Below are positions 48,055 to 57,375 of a stretch of DNA of 64,000 nt, piece after piece; the first letter of the stretch is position 1; each line of letters starts with the position of its first letter. Below the pieces are notes generated by a model. It did not search any database. It was not told the DNA's origin and saw nothing but the letters and a program-made list of their open reading frames with translations. Source of the DNA: Gemmatimonadota bacterium (GTDB taxonomy: Bacteria > Gemmatimonadota > Gemmatimonadetes > Gemmatimonadales > GWC2-71-9). Position numbers and translations under genes: made by a program. The stretch is taken from assembly GCA_016874005.1 (NCBI GenBank), contig VGVQ01000016.1, positions 34,936 to 98,935 on the forward strand, written 5' to 3'.

Positions 48055-49071
48055 ATGCGTCACCCGACCGGCCTGCTCCTCCTGGTCGCGGCCCCAGGCT
48101 TCGCGACCGAGTTGGCCTTGGCCCAGACCCCCGGCATTCCGGTGGAGGAATGGACCGTGCCTTGGGAGAAGTCCCGCCCCCGCGACCCCTACGTCGCGCC
48201 CGATGGCCGGATCTGGTTCGTGGGCCAAGCCGGAAATTACGTCGCGCGCTTCGATCCGACGACCACGAAATTCGAGCAGTTCGCCATCGACCCAGGCACT
48301 CACCCCCACACCGTGATCGTCGACCGGGCCGGCAACGGATGGTACGCCGGCAACCGCAACGCCATGATCGGTAAGATCGACGGGAAGACCGGGGCCATTA
48401 CCCGATTCCCGATGCCCGACAGCGCCGCCCGCGATCCCCATACCATGGTGTTCGACGGGGCCGGGGACATCTGGTTCACCGTTCAAGGTGGCAATTTCGT
48501 CGGCAAGCTGGCCGTGAGGAGTGGCAAGATCGACCTCGTCAAGGTGACGACCCCGAACGCGAGACCGTACGGGATCCTCATCGACCGAACCGGTCGGCCG
48601 TGGTTCGACCTCTTCGGCACCAACAAGATCGGCACCATCGATCCGAACACCATGGCCCTCCGGGAGTATGACCTCCCCAACCCGCGAAGCCGACCCCGAC
48701 GGATCGCGCTCACCTCGAACGGGATGGTCTGGTACGGCGACTACGTCGGTGGGACGTTGGGCCGCCTCGACCCGAACACCGGAGCGATCAAGGAATGGCC
48801 GGCGCCGAGTGGCCGGTCCTCCCTGCCCTACGCCATGACCACCGATGACTTCGACCGAATCTGGATGGTGGAGACCGGGGTCCAACCTAACAAGTTGGTT
48901 GCCTTCGACCCGAAGACCGAACAGTTCGTCGCCAACGTGGCCATCCCCGGCGGGGCCGGCACGATTCGCCACATGGTGTTCGATCCGAAGACCGGCCAGA
49001 TCTGGTTTGGGACCGACAACAACACGATCGGCAAGGCCGGAGTGGGCAAGGCCGCCAAGCCGACGGCGTAG
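48055..49071 (+). CDS. secreted Vgb-like (virginiamycin B lyase type) beta-propeller protein
   Basis: The 338-residue protein has a signal peptide (ending ELALAQ) and six to seven propeller repeats with the Vgb pattern: DPYVAPDGRIWFVGQAGNYV, ARFDPTTTKFEQF, PHTMVFDGAGDIWFTVQGGN, PYGILIDRTGRPWFDLFGTN and HMVFDPKTGQIWFGTDNNTI. True Vgb linearises streptogramin B antibiotics; most secreted homologs have unknown roles, and I cannot confirm the catalytic His and Glu. GGGAG lies seven bases before ATG 48055. It ends 15 bases from the convergent molybdenum hydroxylase operon. Confidence 0.82.
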   Translation: MRHPTGLLLLVAAPGFATELALAQTPGIPVEEWTVPWEKSRPRDPYVAPDGRIWFVGQAGNYVARFDPTTTKFEQFAIDPGTHPHTVIVDRAGNGWYAGNRNAMIGKIDGKTGAITRFPMPDSAARDPHTMVFDGAGDIWFTVQGGNFVGKLAVRSGKIDLVKVTTPNARPYGILIDRTGRPWFDLFGTNKIGTIDPNTMALREYDLPNPRSRPRRIALTSNGMVWYGDYVGGTLGRLDPNTGAIKEWPAPSGRSSLPYAMTTDDFDRIWMVETGVQPNKLVAFDPKTEQFVANVAIPGGAGTIRHMVFDPKTGQIWFGTDNNTIGKAGVGKAAKPTA

Positions 49072-49086
49072 GGTCGAAGCGGCGCT

Positions 49087-52000
49087 TCAGAACGCCGCGC
49101 CGAGAAGGGCCTCGACCCGAATCGGAAGGTCGCGGACCCGGACACCGGTTGCGTGGTAGACCGCGTTGGCGATCGCGGCCCCGATCCCGATGGTCCCGAT
49201 TTCGCCGACGCCCCGGGCGCCAAGGAGGCTCGCCGCCGAGTCGTGTTCGGCGACGAAGTGCGCCTCGAACGCCCCGACGTCGGCATGGGTGGCCACCTGG
49301 TAGCCGCCGAGTCCTCGCGCCAGGAAACGCCCGGTGCCCGGGTCGTAGCGCGAGTCCTCGAGCAACCCCTGGCCCAACCCCCAGATCATCCCGCTCACCG
49401 CTTGACCGCGAGCCCCGACCGGATTGACGATCCGCCCAGCGCTGTAGACGCCAAGCGCCCTGGCAACCCTCGGCACCGGACGGGCCGGGTCGACCCGCAC
49501 CTCGACGAACACGGCCCCGTAAGCGTTCATGGCGAGCGGCTGATTCCGCTCCGGGGCCCAGGAGCCCTCCGCCTCGACCTGATCGAGTCGGCGCAGGGCC
49601 AGGAGGTCGGGGTACTCCCGCGCCTCCAGCCCCGGCTCGCCGGCGAGGTCCTCGAGCTTGGCCTTGAGACGCTCGGCCGCGACCCGAACCGCCGAGCCCA
49701 CCGAGAGGGTCGTAGCCGACCCGAAGGTGCCCCCCGCCTCGGGGAGATCGGTGTCGCCAAGGCGCACCTCGATCCGGCCGGGATCGACACCTAACGCCTC
49801 GCTCGCCACGATCGCCAGCGTGGTCCCCGCCCCGGTGCCGATCTCGTGGGCCGCCGATTCGACCACCACCCGCCCGTCGCGGCGGAGGGTGATCCTCGCC
49901 GAGGCCGCGAATCGAAAGGTGGCCATCAACGCGCTCGCCATGCCCCAGCCGATCCGGACCTCGCCGGCCCGCATCGATCCCGGCTCCGGGGTTCGGCGCC
50001 GCCACTGGAATCGCTCGGCCCCGATGGTGAGACATTCCGCCAGGCGGCGACTCGAAAACGGCCGGCCGCTGGTCGGGTCGGCCGTGGCGTCGTTGACGAG
50101 CCGCAGCTCGACCGGATCGATCTCCAGTCGCACCGCCAACTCGTCCATGGCGATCTCGAGCGCGGTGATGCCCGGGCCTTCGTGGGGGGCCCGCATGAAC
50201 GTCGGCTGGGGCCGGTGGAGCCGGACCAGCCGGTCGCGGGTCGCGATGTTGGGGCAGCGGTACAACGTTCGGGACCCTAACGATCCGTGTTCGAGGTAAT
50301 CCTCGTCGATTGCCGCCGCGCTCAGGCTCTCGTGCCGGATCGCGGTGAGCCGCCCCTCGGGTCCGGCCGCCACGGTCACCCGCTGCCGGGTCGCCGGCTG
50401 GTACCCGTGGAGGGTGAAGGTGTGAGCCCGGGGCAACACGATCCGCACCGGCCGCCCGAGTTCCCTGGCGAGCAGCGCCGCGAGGATCTCGTGGCCCCAC
50501 GCCGAGCCCTTGGCCCCGAAACCGCCTCCCACCGCCGGGGTGCGAACCCGGATGGCCGTGAGCGGCATCCCGAGCGCCGCGCCGATGGCCGCCCGAACCC
50601 CATAGACCCACTGGGTCGAGGTCTCGACCTCGAGGCGCTCGCCTCGGTATCGCGCGATGACGCCGGCCGGCTCGAGGGCCGCATGGTGGCGATCGGCGGT
50701 GGTGTAGTGCCCCTCGACGACCGCCGCGCCTTCGGACACCCCGCGCTCGACGTCGCCGACGGCGGTATCCGAGGCCACCCAGTCGTCGATCGCTTGGGCT
50801 TCGGCTTCGAACGCCGCGAAATCGGTCCGGGCATCGGTCGCCTGGTAACGCACTTCGACCAGTCCGGCCGCTTCCCGCGCCGCGGCGGGCGTCGTCGCGA
50901 GCACCAGCGCGACGGGCTGACCCTCGTGTCGCACCACGTCGTCCATCAGCAGGACCCGGCTCTGCCCCGCCGCCCAATGGGTGATCGGCTCGATGTGGGG
51001 AAGGTCTCCCGGCCCGATGATCCGAACCACCCCGGCGACCGCCTTGGCCGCCCCGAGGTCGAGCCCGGCCACCCGACCGGCCGGAATGGTCGCCAGAACG
51101 AAGACGCCCTCGAGGGCGTCGGGGGCGGAGAGATCGGCAAGGTAGCGAACTCGGCCGGTGACCTTGTCGACCGCATCGTGGCGGGGCAGCTTGGCGCCGG
51201 GCCCGAGGAGGCCGTCCTGGTGCGGAGCCTCGTTCGGCGGAGACCCGGCCTCGGCCGGACCCTCGGCGGGGCCGCTGTGGGCCGCCTCGGGCAACAGGCT
51301 GGCCACCAATCGGGCTGCTAACTCAATCTTATACCTGGCCTCCGCGACTCCTCCGGCTTGAGCCAGCTCGGCGGTCAGGGCCCGACGCACGGTCCGCCAA
51401 TCGGCCCCGGCCGGCACCAGCGGCTCCGCCACCGGGCATCGGCGGGGGCCCCAGGCCACCCCACCCAAGACGATCCGACGGTCGCCGGCCGTCCCCGAGA
51501 CCACGGCGCTCACCAAGGCAAAGTCGAAGGAGGCGCGATCCCTGACCTTGCCGAACCGGGCCGAGCGGGCATGGAGCGAGCGCGGCACCTCGACGGCCCG
51601 AATCAGCTCACCCGCCGCGAGCGGCGGTATCGAGGGGCCGCCGGCGAAAAGGTCCGCGAGCGGCACTCCCCGTTCCCCGTCGGGTCCGACGATCTCGAGC
51701 GTGGCATCGGCATGCAGTAAGGCGACCGCGAGATCCGACGGGTGAACCGCTGGGCAGCCAGGCCCGCTCGCCACCGCGGCTCGGCGGCCGTCGCCGCCCT
51801 TCTCGCGCACCGCGCAGCCGCCCCCGGGACGGTGCAGCTCGCACCGGGGGGCGCCCCCCTCGGCTTTCGGCCCGAGTCGCCAGTGGGCACATCGGGGCCC
51901 CTGGAGCAGGTTGCCGCCGATGGTCCCCCGCTGCCGGATGGCTTCGCTGGCGGCCTGGCGAATCGCTTCGGCCAGGGCGGGCACCTCGCGATTGACCGTT

Positions 52001-52239
52001 GGGTGGCCGGCCACCGCCGCCATCGTGGCGGTGGCCCCAATCCGGAGCCGGTGATCGTCTCCTTCGATCCGGTCGAGGCCGAGCCGCCCGATATCGACCA
52101 CGGCATCCGGCGTCACGAGCCGGTCGGCGATCGAGGGAGCCAACTCGGTCCCGCCCGCATGAACGGCCGCCCCGGACGCCGCGAGCCGAACCGCCTCGGC
52201 GACGGAGCTGGCGGAATGGAACTGGTACCGCGGCGTCAT
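49087..52239 (-). CDS. xanthine dehydrogenase family: fused FAD subunit (PaoB-like) and molybdopterin subunit (PaoC-like)
   Basis: One 1050-residue chain joins two subunits that are normally separate. Residues about 1-315 form the FAD domain (VHAGGTELAP, IRQRGTIGGNLLQGPRCAHW) and keep a cysteine-rich insert (RCAHWRLGP, PRCELHRPGGGC, GPGCPAVHPSDLA) like the [4Fe-4S] site of PaoB. A linker with SGPAEGPAEAGSPPNEAP follows. From about 350 the molybdenum domain runs through KVTGRVRYLADLSAPDALEG, TPAVGGGFGAKG and the catalytic Glu in GARGVGEIGTIG. With the 2Fe-2S protein encoded upstream it should oxidise aldehydes or N-heterocycles. ATG 52239 overlaps the stop of that gene. Confidence 0.9.
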   Translation of the reverse strand: MTPRYQFHSASSVAEAVRLAASGAAVHAGGTELAPSIADRLVTPDAVVDIGRLGLDRIEGDDHRLRIGATATMAAVAGHPTVNREVPALAEAIRQAASEAIRQRGTIGGNLLQGPRCAHWRLGPKAEGGAPRCELHRPGGGCAVREKGGDGRRAAVASGPGCPAVHPSDLAVALLHADATLEIVGPDGERGVPLADLFAGGPSIPPLAAGELIRAVEVPRSLHARSARFGKVRDRASFDFALVSAVVSGTAGDRRIVLGGVAWGPRRCPVAEPLVPAGADWRTVRRALTAELAQAGGVAEARYKIELAARLVASLLPEAAHSGPAEGPAEAGSPPNEAPHQDGLLGPGAKLPRHDAVDKVTGRVRYLADLSAPDALEGVFVLATIPAGRVAGLDLGAAKAVAGVVRIIGPGDLPHIEPITHWAAGQSRVLLMDDVVRHEGQPVALVLATTPAAAREAAGLVEVRYQATDARTDFAAFEAEAQAIDDWVASDTAVGDVERGVSEGAAVVEGHYTTADRHHAALEPAGVIARYRGERLEVETSTQWVYGVRAAIGAALGMPLTAIRVRTPAVGGGFGAKGSAWGHEILAALLARELGRPVRIVLPRAHTFTLHGYQPATRQRVTVAAGPEGRLTAIRHESLSAAAIDEDYLEHGSLGSRTLYRCPNIATRDRLVRLHRPQPTFMRAPHEGPGITALEIAMDELAVRLEIDPVELRLVNDATADPTSGRPFSSRRLAECLTIGAERFQWRRRTPEPGSMRAGEVRIGWGMASALMATFRFAASARITLRRDGRVVVESAAHEIGTGAGTTLAIVASEALGVDPGRIEVRLGDTDLPEAGGTFGSATTLSVGSAVRVAAERLKAKLEDLAGEPGLEAREYPDLLALRRLDQVEAEGSWAPERNQPLAMNAYGAVFVEVRVDPARPVPRVARALGVYSAGRIVNPVGARGQAVSGMIWGLGQGLLEDSRYDPGTGRFLARGLGGYQVATHADVGAFEAHFVAEHDSAASLLGARGVGEIGTIGIGAAIANAVYHATGVRVRDLPIRVEALLGAAF

Positions 52240-52706
52240 CCCGACTTGGCCGCGGACCGGATCGCGGCGACGATCTGGGGGTAGGCGGCGCAACGACACA
52301 GTTGGCCACTCATCCACTCGCGGATATCACGGTCCGAGCCGGCCCGGCCGGCGGCGATGCAGGCGGCCCCCGCGAGAATCTGCCCGGGGGTGCAGAACCC
52401 GCATTGGAGGGCATCGTGGTCGACGAAGGCCTGCTGGACCGGATGGAGCGATTCGTCGCTGGCGAGGCCCTCGATCGTGGTCACGGCCGCCCCGTCGATG
52501 CTGAGGGCGAGCGTTAGGCAGCTCGGGACCGGGCGGCCGTCCACGAGGACCACGCAGGTCCCGCATTCTCCCCGGTCGCAACCCCGATTGGTGCCGGTCA
52601 ACCCCAGCTCGACGCGGAGGAGCTCGAGCAGGGTGGTCCAGGGATCGATCGTCCCGGACCAGGCGGCGTCATTGACCCTCAGGCGGATGGCGACCGGCGA
52701 GGGCAC
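52236..52706 (-). CDS. 2Fe-2S subunit of xanthine dehydrogenase/aldehyde oxidase (PaoA/CoxS-like)
   Basis: The 156-residue protein carries the two iron-sulfur clusters of the molybdenum hydroxylase family. The plant-ferredoxin-type cluster is in GTNRGCDRGECGTCVVLVDG with a fourth Cys in VPSCLTLAL. The second cluster uses LQCGFCTPGQIL and GQLCRCAAYPQI. It passes electrons between the molybdenum and FAD parts encoded by the next gene. GTG 52706 starts two bases after the stop of the IorB-like gene; no Tat signal is present, unlike E. coli PaoA, so this complex is probably cytosolic. Confidence 0.92.
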   Translation of the reverse strand: MPSPVAIRLRVNDAAWSGTIDPWTTLLELLRVELGLTGTNRGCDRGECGTCVVLVDGRPVPSCLTLALSIDGAAVTTIEGLASDESLHPVQQAFVDHDALQCGFCTPGQILAGAACIAAGRAGSDRDIREWMSGQLCRCAAYPQIVAAIRSAAKSG

Positions 52707-52708
52707 CC

Positions 52709-54892
52709 TCAGGCGAGCTTGATATCGAGCGGCAAGGTCCGGAGCCGCTTGCCCGTCGCGTTGAAGATCGCGTTCGCCAGCGCCGGGGCCACCGGCGGCA
52801 CCGACGGCTCGCCGAGGCCGGTCGGCACGGTGTCGGTCTCGACGAAATAGGCCTCGATCACGGTCGGGGCTTCGTTGATCCTGAGCAGCGAGTAGCTGTC
52901 GAAGTTGCCCTGGGTCACGGCGCCGCCGGCGATGGTAATCCGCTCCTTGAGGGCGGCCGAGAGCCCCTGGATGATGCCGCCTTCGATCTGGGCTCGCGCC
53001 CCGGTGGGGTTGACGATCGGTCCGGAATCGGCGGCGCAGACCACCCGGTGGATCCGCAGCCGGTCGGCGCGGACCGAGACCTCGAACACCTCGGCGGCGT
53101 AGCCAAGGTGATCGAAGCTGCAGGCCACCCCCATGCCGTGCCCGGGCGGCAAGGTCCGTCCCCATCCCGCTTTCGCGGCCGCCGCCTCGAGCACGCCCTT
53201 GAGTCGGGCCGGATCGAAGGCGAACCGGTCGCTGTCGGGCGGTTGCGGCAAGGTGTAGCCGTCGATCAGGGCCATTCGAAACGCGACCGGGTCCTTCCCG
53301 GCTGCCACCGCCAGCTCATCGATCATGCTCTCGGTGGCGAAGACACCGTGGGTGGTGCTGACGGCCCGCCACCACCCCCGGGGAACCCCGCTGTCGAGCA
53401 GGGTGTACTCGCAGGACCGATGGGGGATTCGATAGGACATGTTACCAGAGCCGTCGGCTTCGTTGGGGCCCCAGCCCGCCTTGGGTTTCGGTCCGTAGCT
53501 CACATCGATGGACGGTGTCGAGATCCGGTGGCGCCAGGCCTCGGGCATCCCGTCGCTGCCTAACGATGCGTCGATCCGATGCATCGCGCAGGGACGATAG
53601 AAATCGTGCCGGAGGTCGTCCTCCCGGGTCCAGACCACCTTGACCGGCTGCTTAACCTGCCGGGAGACCAGGGCCGCTTCGACGGTGAAATCCGGATTGA
53701 TCCGGCGGCCGAAGCCACCGCCCATCAGGGTGGTATGGACCTGGACGTTCTCGATGGCGGTCTTGAGGACCTGGGCGAGGGCCTGGGCACCCCAATCCGG
53801 GAATTGGGTCGGCGACCAGGCCTCCACTTTGTCGCCCACCACGCTCGCGGTGGCGTTCATCGGCTCCATGGTGGCGTGGCTCAAGAACGGGGTCTCGAAG
53901 GTGGCCGAGAACACCGTGCTCGCCCGGGCCAAGACCGCGTCCGGGTCGCCCCGCTTGTTCACGGTTTCCTCACCGGTCTTCTCCACGGCGGCGGCCATGA
54001 AGCTCCGGTAGCTCTCGCTCGATTCCGCCGCCCGGCGACCGGTATCCCACTCGACCTTGAGCGCCCGGCGCCCCTGCAACGCGGCCCAGGTGTTGGTGGC
54101 GACCACCGCCACGCCAGCGTGGATGTTGACGCCATTGCCGACCGCCGGGATCTCGACCACATCCTTGACTCCGGGAACCGCGAGGGCCGCCGCTTTGTCG
54201 ACCGACTTGACCGTGCCTCCGAAGACCCGGGTCCGCTCGATGGAGGCATACAGCATTCCGGGAACCCTGACGTCGAGTCCATAGCCGGCTCGACCGTGGC
54301 TGATGTCGGCAACGTCCACGCCGACCTTGTCCTTCCCCAACAGCGTCCACTGCGCCCTCGGCTTGACGACGACCTCCCTCGGGACCGGTTGGCTGGCGGC
54401 CTTGGCCGCCAGCGAGCCGTAGTGGGCTCGGCGACCTTTGCCCTCGTGGATCACGAACGAGTTTTCGGTCCGACATTCGGCGGGCTCGACTTCCCACTCC
54501 TTCGCGGCAGCGGCCACCAGCATGGCCCGGAGCGCGGCTCCAGCTTCGCGCATCTGCTTCCAGTTGTCTCGCACGCTCCCCGAGCCGCCGGTACCCATTT
54601 CGCCGTACTTGGGGTGATACGACGCCTGTTCGACCTTGATCTGGCTCCAATCGGCATCGAGATCTTCGGCGACCAGCATGGCCAGCGAGGTCCGCACCCC
54701 CTGCCCCATCTCCGATTTTGCCACGGTGATGGTAATGCTGTTGTCGTCGTTGATTCTGACGAACAGGCTCGGGTCGAGCGTCGATGCCCCGGCCCCATCC
54801 TCGGTTCGGCAGCCGGGTAGGGTAATGGTGGCGAGGAGTCCCCCGGCCACGGCGGTGACCCGGAGAAACTCACGGCGGGAGAACGCGGTCAT
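52709..54892 (-). CDS. Tat-exported molybdopterin subunit, isoquinoline 1-oxidoreductase beta type
   Basis: The 727-residue protein begins with a twin-arginine signal and lipobox-like end ([15 protein letters not shown], then TLPGCRTED), so it is exported folded. The body is the IorB type of xanthine dehydrogenase large subunit: [74 protein letters not shown], and near the end [19 protein letters not shown] with the catalytic Glu. With the 2Fe-2S protein encoded upstream (ATGA overlap) it forms a two-subunit enzyme that hydroxylates aldehydes or N-heterocycles and passes electrons to a membrane acceptor. Confidence 0.92.
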   Translation of the reverse strand: MTAFSRREFLRVTAVAGGLLATITLPGCRTEDGAGASTLDPSLFVRINDDNSITITVAKSEMGQGVRTSLAMLVAEDLDADWSQIKVEQASYHPKYGEMGTGGSGSVRDNWKQMREAGAALRAMLVAAAAKEWEVEPAECRTENSFVIHEGKGRRAHYGSLAAKAASQPVPREVVVKPRAQWTLLGKDKVGVDVADISHGRAGYGLDVRVPGMLYASIERTRVFGGTVKSVDKAAALAVPGVKDVVEIPAVGNGVNIHAGVAVVATNTWAALQGRRALKVEWDTGRRAAESSESYRSFMAAAVEKTGEETVNKRGDPDAVLARASTVFSATFETPFLSHATMEPMNATASVVGDKVEAWSPTQFPDWGAQALAQVLKTAIENVQVHTTLMGGGFGRRINPDFTVEAALVSRQVKQPVKVVWTREDDLRHDFYRPCAMHRIDASLGSDGMPEAWRHRISTPSIDVSYGPKPKAGWGPNEADGSGNMSYRIPHRSCEYTLLDSGVPRGWWRAVSTTHGVFATESMIDELAVAAGKDPVAFRMALIDGYTLPQPPDSDRFAFDPARLKGVLEAAAAKAGWGRTLPPGHGMGVACSFDHLGYAAEVFEVSVRADRLRIHRVVCAADSGPIVNPTGARAQIEGGIIQGLSAALKERITIAGGAVTQGNFDSYSLLRINEAPTVIEAYFVETDTVPTGLGEPSVPPVAPALANAIFNATGKRLRTLPLDIKLA

Positions 54893-55356
54893 TTGGCACC
54901 TCCAGCCCGGATCTCGGCCGCCAGCTTCACGGCGTGGCGGATTCGGAGGTAGGTCCCGCAGCGGCAAAGGTTCCCGCTCATCGCGCGGTCGATGGCGTCC
55001 TCGCTGGGGTTTGGCGTCGCGGCCAGCAAGGCGGCGGCGGTCATCAGTTGTCCCGCCTGGCAATAGCCGCACTGGGGGACGTTGAGCTGCTGCCAAGCCT
55101 GCTGGACCGGATGGTCCTGGCCTCCGGCCGCCAGCCCCTCGATGGTGGTGACCTTTTTCGCCCCGACACTCCCAACCGCCACGATGCAGGAGCGGGTCGG
55201 CACCCCGTCGAGGTGGACCGTACAGGCGCCGCACTGGCCGATGCCACAGCCGTATTTGGTGCCGGTCAAGCCGGCGATGTCGCGCACGGCCCAAAGGAGC
55301 GGCATCTCCGAAGGCACGTCGAGGTCGTGTTCGCTGCCGTTGATCGTGATCTTCAC
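54889..55356 (-). CDS. 2Fe-2S subunit, isoquinoline 1-oxidoreductase alpha type
   Basis: The 155-residue protein has [20 protein letters not shown], the first cluster in [20 protein letters not shown] with VPTRSC, and the second in [13 protein letters not shown] and [12 protein letters not shown]. It is the small partner of the IorB-like protein. It has no signal and would be carried out with the Tat-exported partner. GTG 55356 follows GAGGAG and the stop of the SbcD-like gene by eight bases. An open frame continues upstream to 55533 but that part belongs to the repeat region. Confidence 0.92.
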   Translation of the reverse strand: MKITINGSEHDLDVPSEMPLLWAVRDIAGLTGTKYGCGIGQCGACTVHLDGVPTRSCIVAVGSVGAKKVTTIEGLAAGGQDHPVQQAWQQLNVPQCGYCQAGQLMTAAALLAATPNPSEDAIDRAMSGNLCRCGTYLRIRHAVKLAAEIRAGGAK

Positions 55357-55363
55357 GGGCTCC

Positions 55364-56653
55364 TCAGCTGTTTTCGGGAGGGCCTCCAATAGATACCGGA
55401 CTGGTGGCGATGCCGGTAGGGGACCGGGGCGCACCCCTGGGCAGAACTCCCGGAGCCTGTGCGCCCAGTGGCCGGCCGTCAACGGGCCCCTGATCCGGAT
55501 CGAGAGCACCGCGTCCTCCGGGCCGGCGGCCACCGCGCCTCGAATCGCCCCTGGTGGCGGGGGAGCGGGCCGCCGGCGCCTCGTTAGGCACGCCGCGGTC
55601 CCCGCCTCGCCTCCCGGCCAGCGCCCCGCGATCGAGACCGCCCGCTGGGCGGACCTCCACGTTCATCGTCGCTGGGACGTAGCGCCGGAGATGGCCGCTC
55701 GACATCACCGCCCAGTGGCCGGCCGTCAACGGGCCACTGACCCGGATCGAGAGCACCGCGTCCTCCGGCCCGGCGGCCACCGCGCCTCGAATCGCCCGAT
55801 CGAGGTCGGCCGGGAGAAGTTCGGCGCCCGCGATTTCGAGGCGAACCATCGGCCGAGCCGGGAGGGCCCGGAATTCCCACCGGACGACCGGGCTCGCCGA
55901 CGGGTCGAGGGTCAGGATCAGGTGTCCCTTCGGCTCGCCGATCTCCGCGAGCGAGGTCCGCTCCAGCGACCCGGGGTACAACACCGGCGCGGCGAGTCGG
56001 GCCCCGTCGAGCCCCCTGGTCAGGACCTGATGTCGATGAATGTGCCCGGACAACACCGCCGCGAACGATGGCGGGACCTCGCCGGGCCGGATCACGTCTG
56101 GGGCACCCCGGAAGACGTAGTCGCCAGGCCCGACCGTCGCCCCCTCCACGCAGTGATGGAGGCACAGCAGGCGGAGATCCGCCTCTTCTTCCTGCCATCT
56201 CGTCTCGGCGATCAGGGAGCGAAACCGGCTTCGAACGTCGCGGCGATGATACGGGAAGCCGACCATCGCGAGTCGGACGCCGCGGACCGTCCGGACGAAG
56301 GTCCTCGGGCAATCGAAGACGTGGATGTTGGGATGCCGGGCCAGCCGAAGGTGGGGGAGTTCCGACCGCTCGTGGTTGCCGGGCACCACCAACACCGGGA
56401 TGCCGGCTTCGGCGATCTCGACCAGCGGCTGAAAGGCCTGGAACGCCAGGCTCGCGATGGCGCCCGGCCGGTCGAACACGTCGCCACCGTGCACGACGAG
56501 ATCCACCTCGCCGTTCTTGGCCGGCTCCAACGCCGCGGCGTAATTGGCCAGGAAGTCGTGGCCCCGCCGCCTCCTGGCCACTCGCGGCCTGATCGGCAGG
56601 TCGAACCCGAGGTGGCTGTCGGCGAGGAACAGGATCCGAACCGCGGGTGACAC
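55364..56653 (-). CDS. SbcD-like metallophosphoesterase (DNA repair exonuclease family)
   Basis: The 429-residue protein has the calcineurin-like phosphoesterase motifs in order: [43 protein letters not shown] and [10 protein letters not shown], all within the first 235 residues. This is the pattern of SbcD/Mre11-type nucleases. A C-terminal domain reaches [14 protein letters not shown] (about 335), after which an Arg/Gly/Pro-rich tail reads a second copy of an 89-bp repeat in another frame, so the end is probably altered. No SbcC partner is nearby. It is the first gene of the molybdenum hydroxylase operon; the link is unexplained. Start is GTG 56653. Confidence 0.82.
   Translation of the reverse strand: MSPAVRILFLADSHLGFDLPIRPRVARRRRGHDFLANYAAALEPAKNGEVDLVVHGGDVFDRPGAIASLAFQAFQPLVEIAEAGIPVLVVPGNHERSELPHLRLARHPNIHVFDCPRTFVRTVRGVRLAMVGFPYHRRDVRSRFRSLIAETRWQEEEADLRLLCLHHCVEGATVGPGDYVFRGAPDVIRPGEVPPSFAAVLSGHIHRHQVLTRGLDGARLAAPVLYPGSLERTSLAEIGEPKGHLILTLDPSASPVVRWEFRALPARPMVRLEIAGAELLPADLDRAIRGAVAAGPEDAVLSIRVSGPLTAGHWAVMSSGHLRRYVPATMNVEVRPAGGLDRGALAGRRGGDRGVPNEAPAARSPATRGDSRRGGRRPGGRGALDPDQGPVDGRPLGAQAPGVLPRGAPRSPTGIATSPVSIGGPPENS
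55462..55550. repeat. 89-bp direct repeat, copy 1
   Basis: This segment matches 55709-55797 in 86 of 89 bases by my reading (offset 247). Copy 1 lies in the C-terminal tail of the SbcD-like gene in a different reading frame from copy 2. In the frame of the following 2Fe-2S gene it still encodes [20 protein letters not shown]. Confidence 0.85.
55709..55797. repeat. 89-bp direct repeat, copy 2
   Basis: This copy is in frame in the SbcD-like protein, where it encodes [20 protein letters not shown] followed by a plausible continuation, so it is probably the original. Copy 1 is 247 bases away. Confidence 0.85.
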
Positions 56654-56694
56654 GACGCCGCTCCCGGACCTCGACTGAGCGGCGCCCGGCGGCG

Positions 56695-57135
56695 CTAGAC
56701 CCAGCCCACCTGCGCCAGGCTGTGCCCGTCGTTCCAGATCTTGGTCATGTGCCGGATCAGTCCACCCTCGAACTCCATGGAATAGACGTAGTCCGCCGCC
56801 ACTCGCTTCCCGGTGGCGGGGACCGGACCGCCGGGGCCGGTGTGCGTCCCGTGGAACACCCCGAAACCGAGGGCGATGTTCCGAGCCTCATCGACGGCGA
56901 AGGCCCTGATCTCGTATCGGGCGTCCGGCACCGGCGTGAACAGTCCCTTCATCCAGTCGGTGTAGGCTTCGAGGGTGGTGATGCCGGCCAGCGCCCCGGC
57001 CTGCGCCGAAAACGTCGCACCCGGGTGACAGAAGGCCTTGCAGCCCTCCCATCCCTTGCCAGACTCGCAGGCATCGAAGAACTGCTCGGCGGTCCGGCGT
57101 GTCGTCGCGGTGTCCTGCCCCATGGTCGAGGTCAT
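56695..57135 (-). CDS. SnoaL-like / NTF2-fold protein
   Basis: The 146-residue protein has the cone-shaped NTF2-like fold typical of SnoaL-type proteins. Visible parts are TRRTAEQFFDACESGKGWEG, CHPGATFSAQAGALAGITTL, YTDWMKGLFTPVPDARYEIR, VFHGTHTGPGGPVPATGKRV and FEGGLIRHMTKIWNDG. Members are polyketide cyclases, isomerases or binding proteins; the substrate is unknown here. ATG 57135 has GGGAG at normal spacing. It follows the SbcD-like gene on the same strand in the opposite order (it lies upstream of it, 41 bases away). Confidence 0.8.
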   Translation of the reverse strand: MTSTMGQDTATTRRTAEQFFDACESGKGWEGCKAFCHPGATFSAQAGALAGITTLEAYTDWMKGLFTPVPDARYEIRAFAVDEARNIALGFGVFHGTHTGPGGPVPATGKRVAADYVYSMEFEGGLIRHMTKIWNDGHSLAQVGWV

Positions 57136-57375
57136 CGTGCTGCGCTCCCGTGGTCGAAGTTTCGGCTCCAGAGTGGCTCCCGCAAGTCTAGGCGCCGCCG
57201 ACCCGATCGGCCAGCCTGCCATCCCGGCCGTCCCGGTGGCCGGCTCGGTCGCCCCGGACGGTCCCCCGGGGGTTTTCGCCGGTCGCCGCGGTGTCTGAAG
57301 GTGCCCTCATGATTCCTTCCCCCTGGTTTCACCCCGGCTGGTCAATCGTGAAGCCATCCCTCACCCGAGGTCGGC

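Noticed and set aside
48055..49071. Antibiotic-resistance lyase (true Vgb)
   Set aside because: The signal peptide and generic propeller pattern fit environmental Vgb-like proteins; catalytic residues could not be confirmed.
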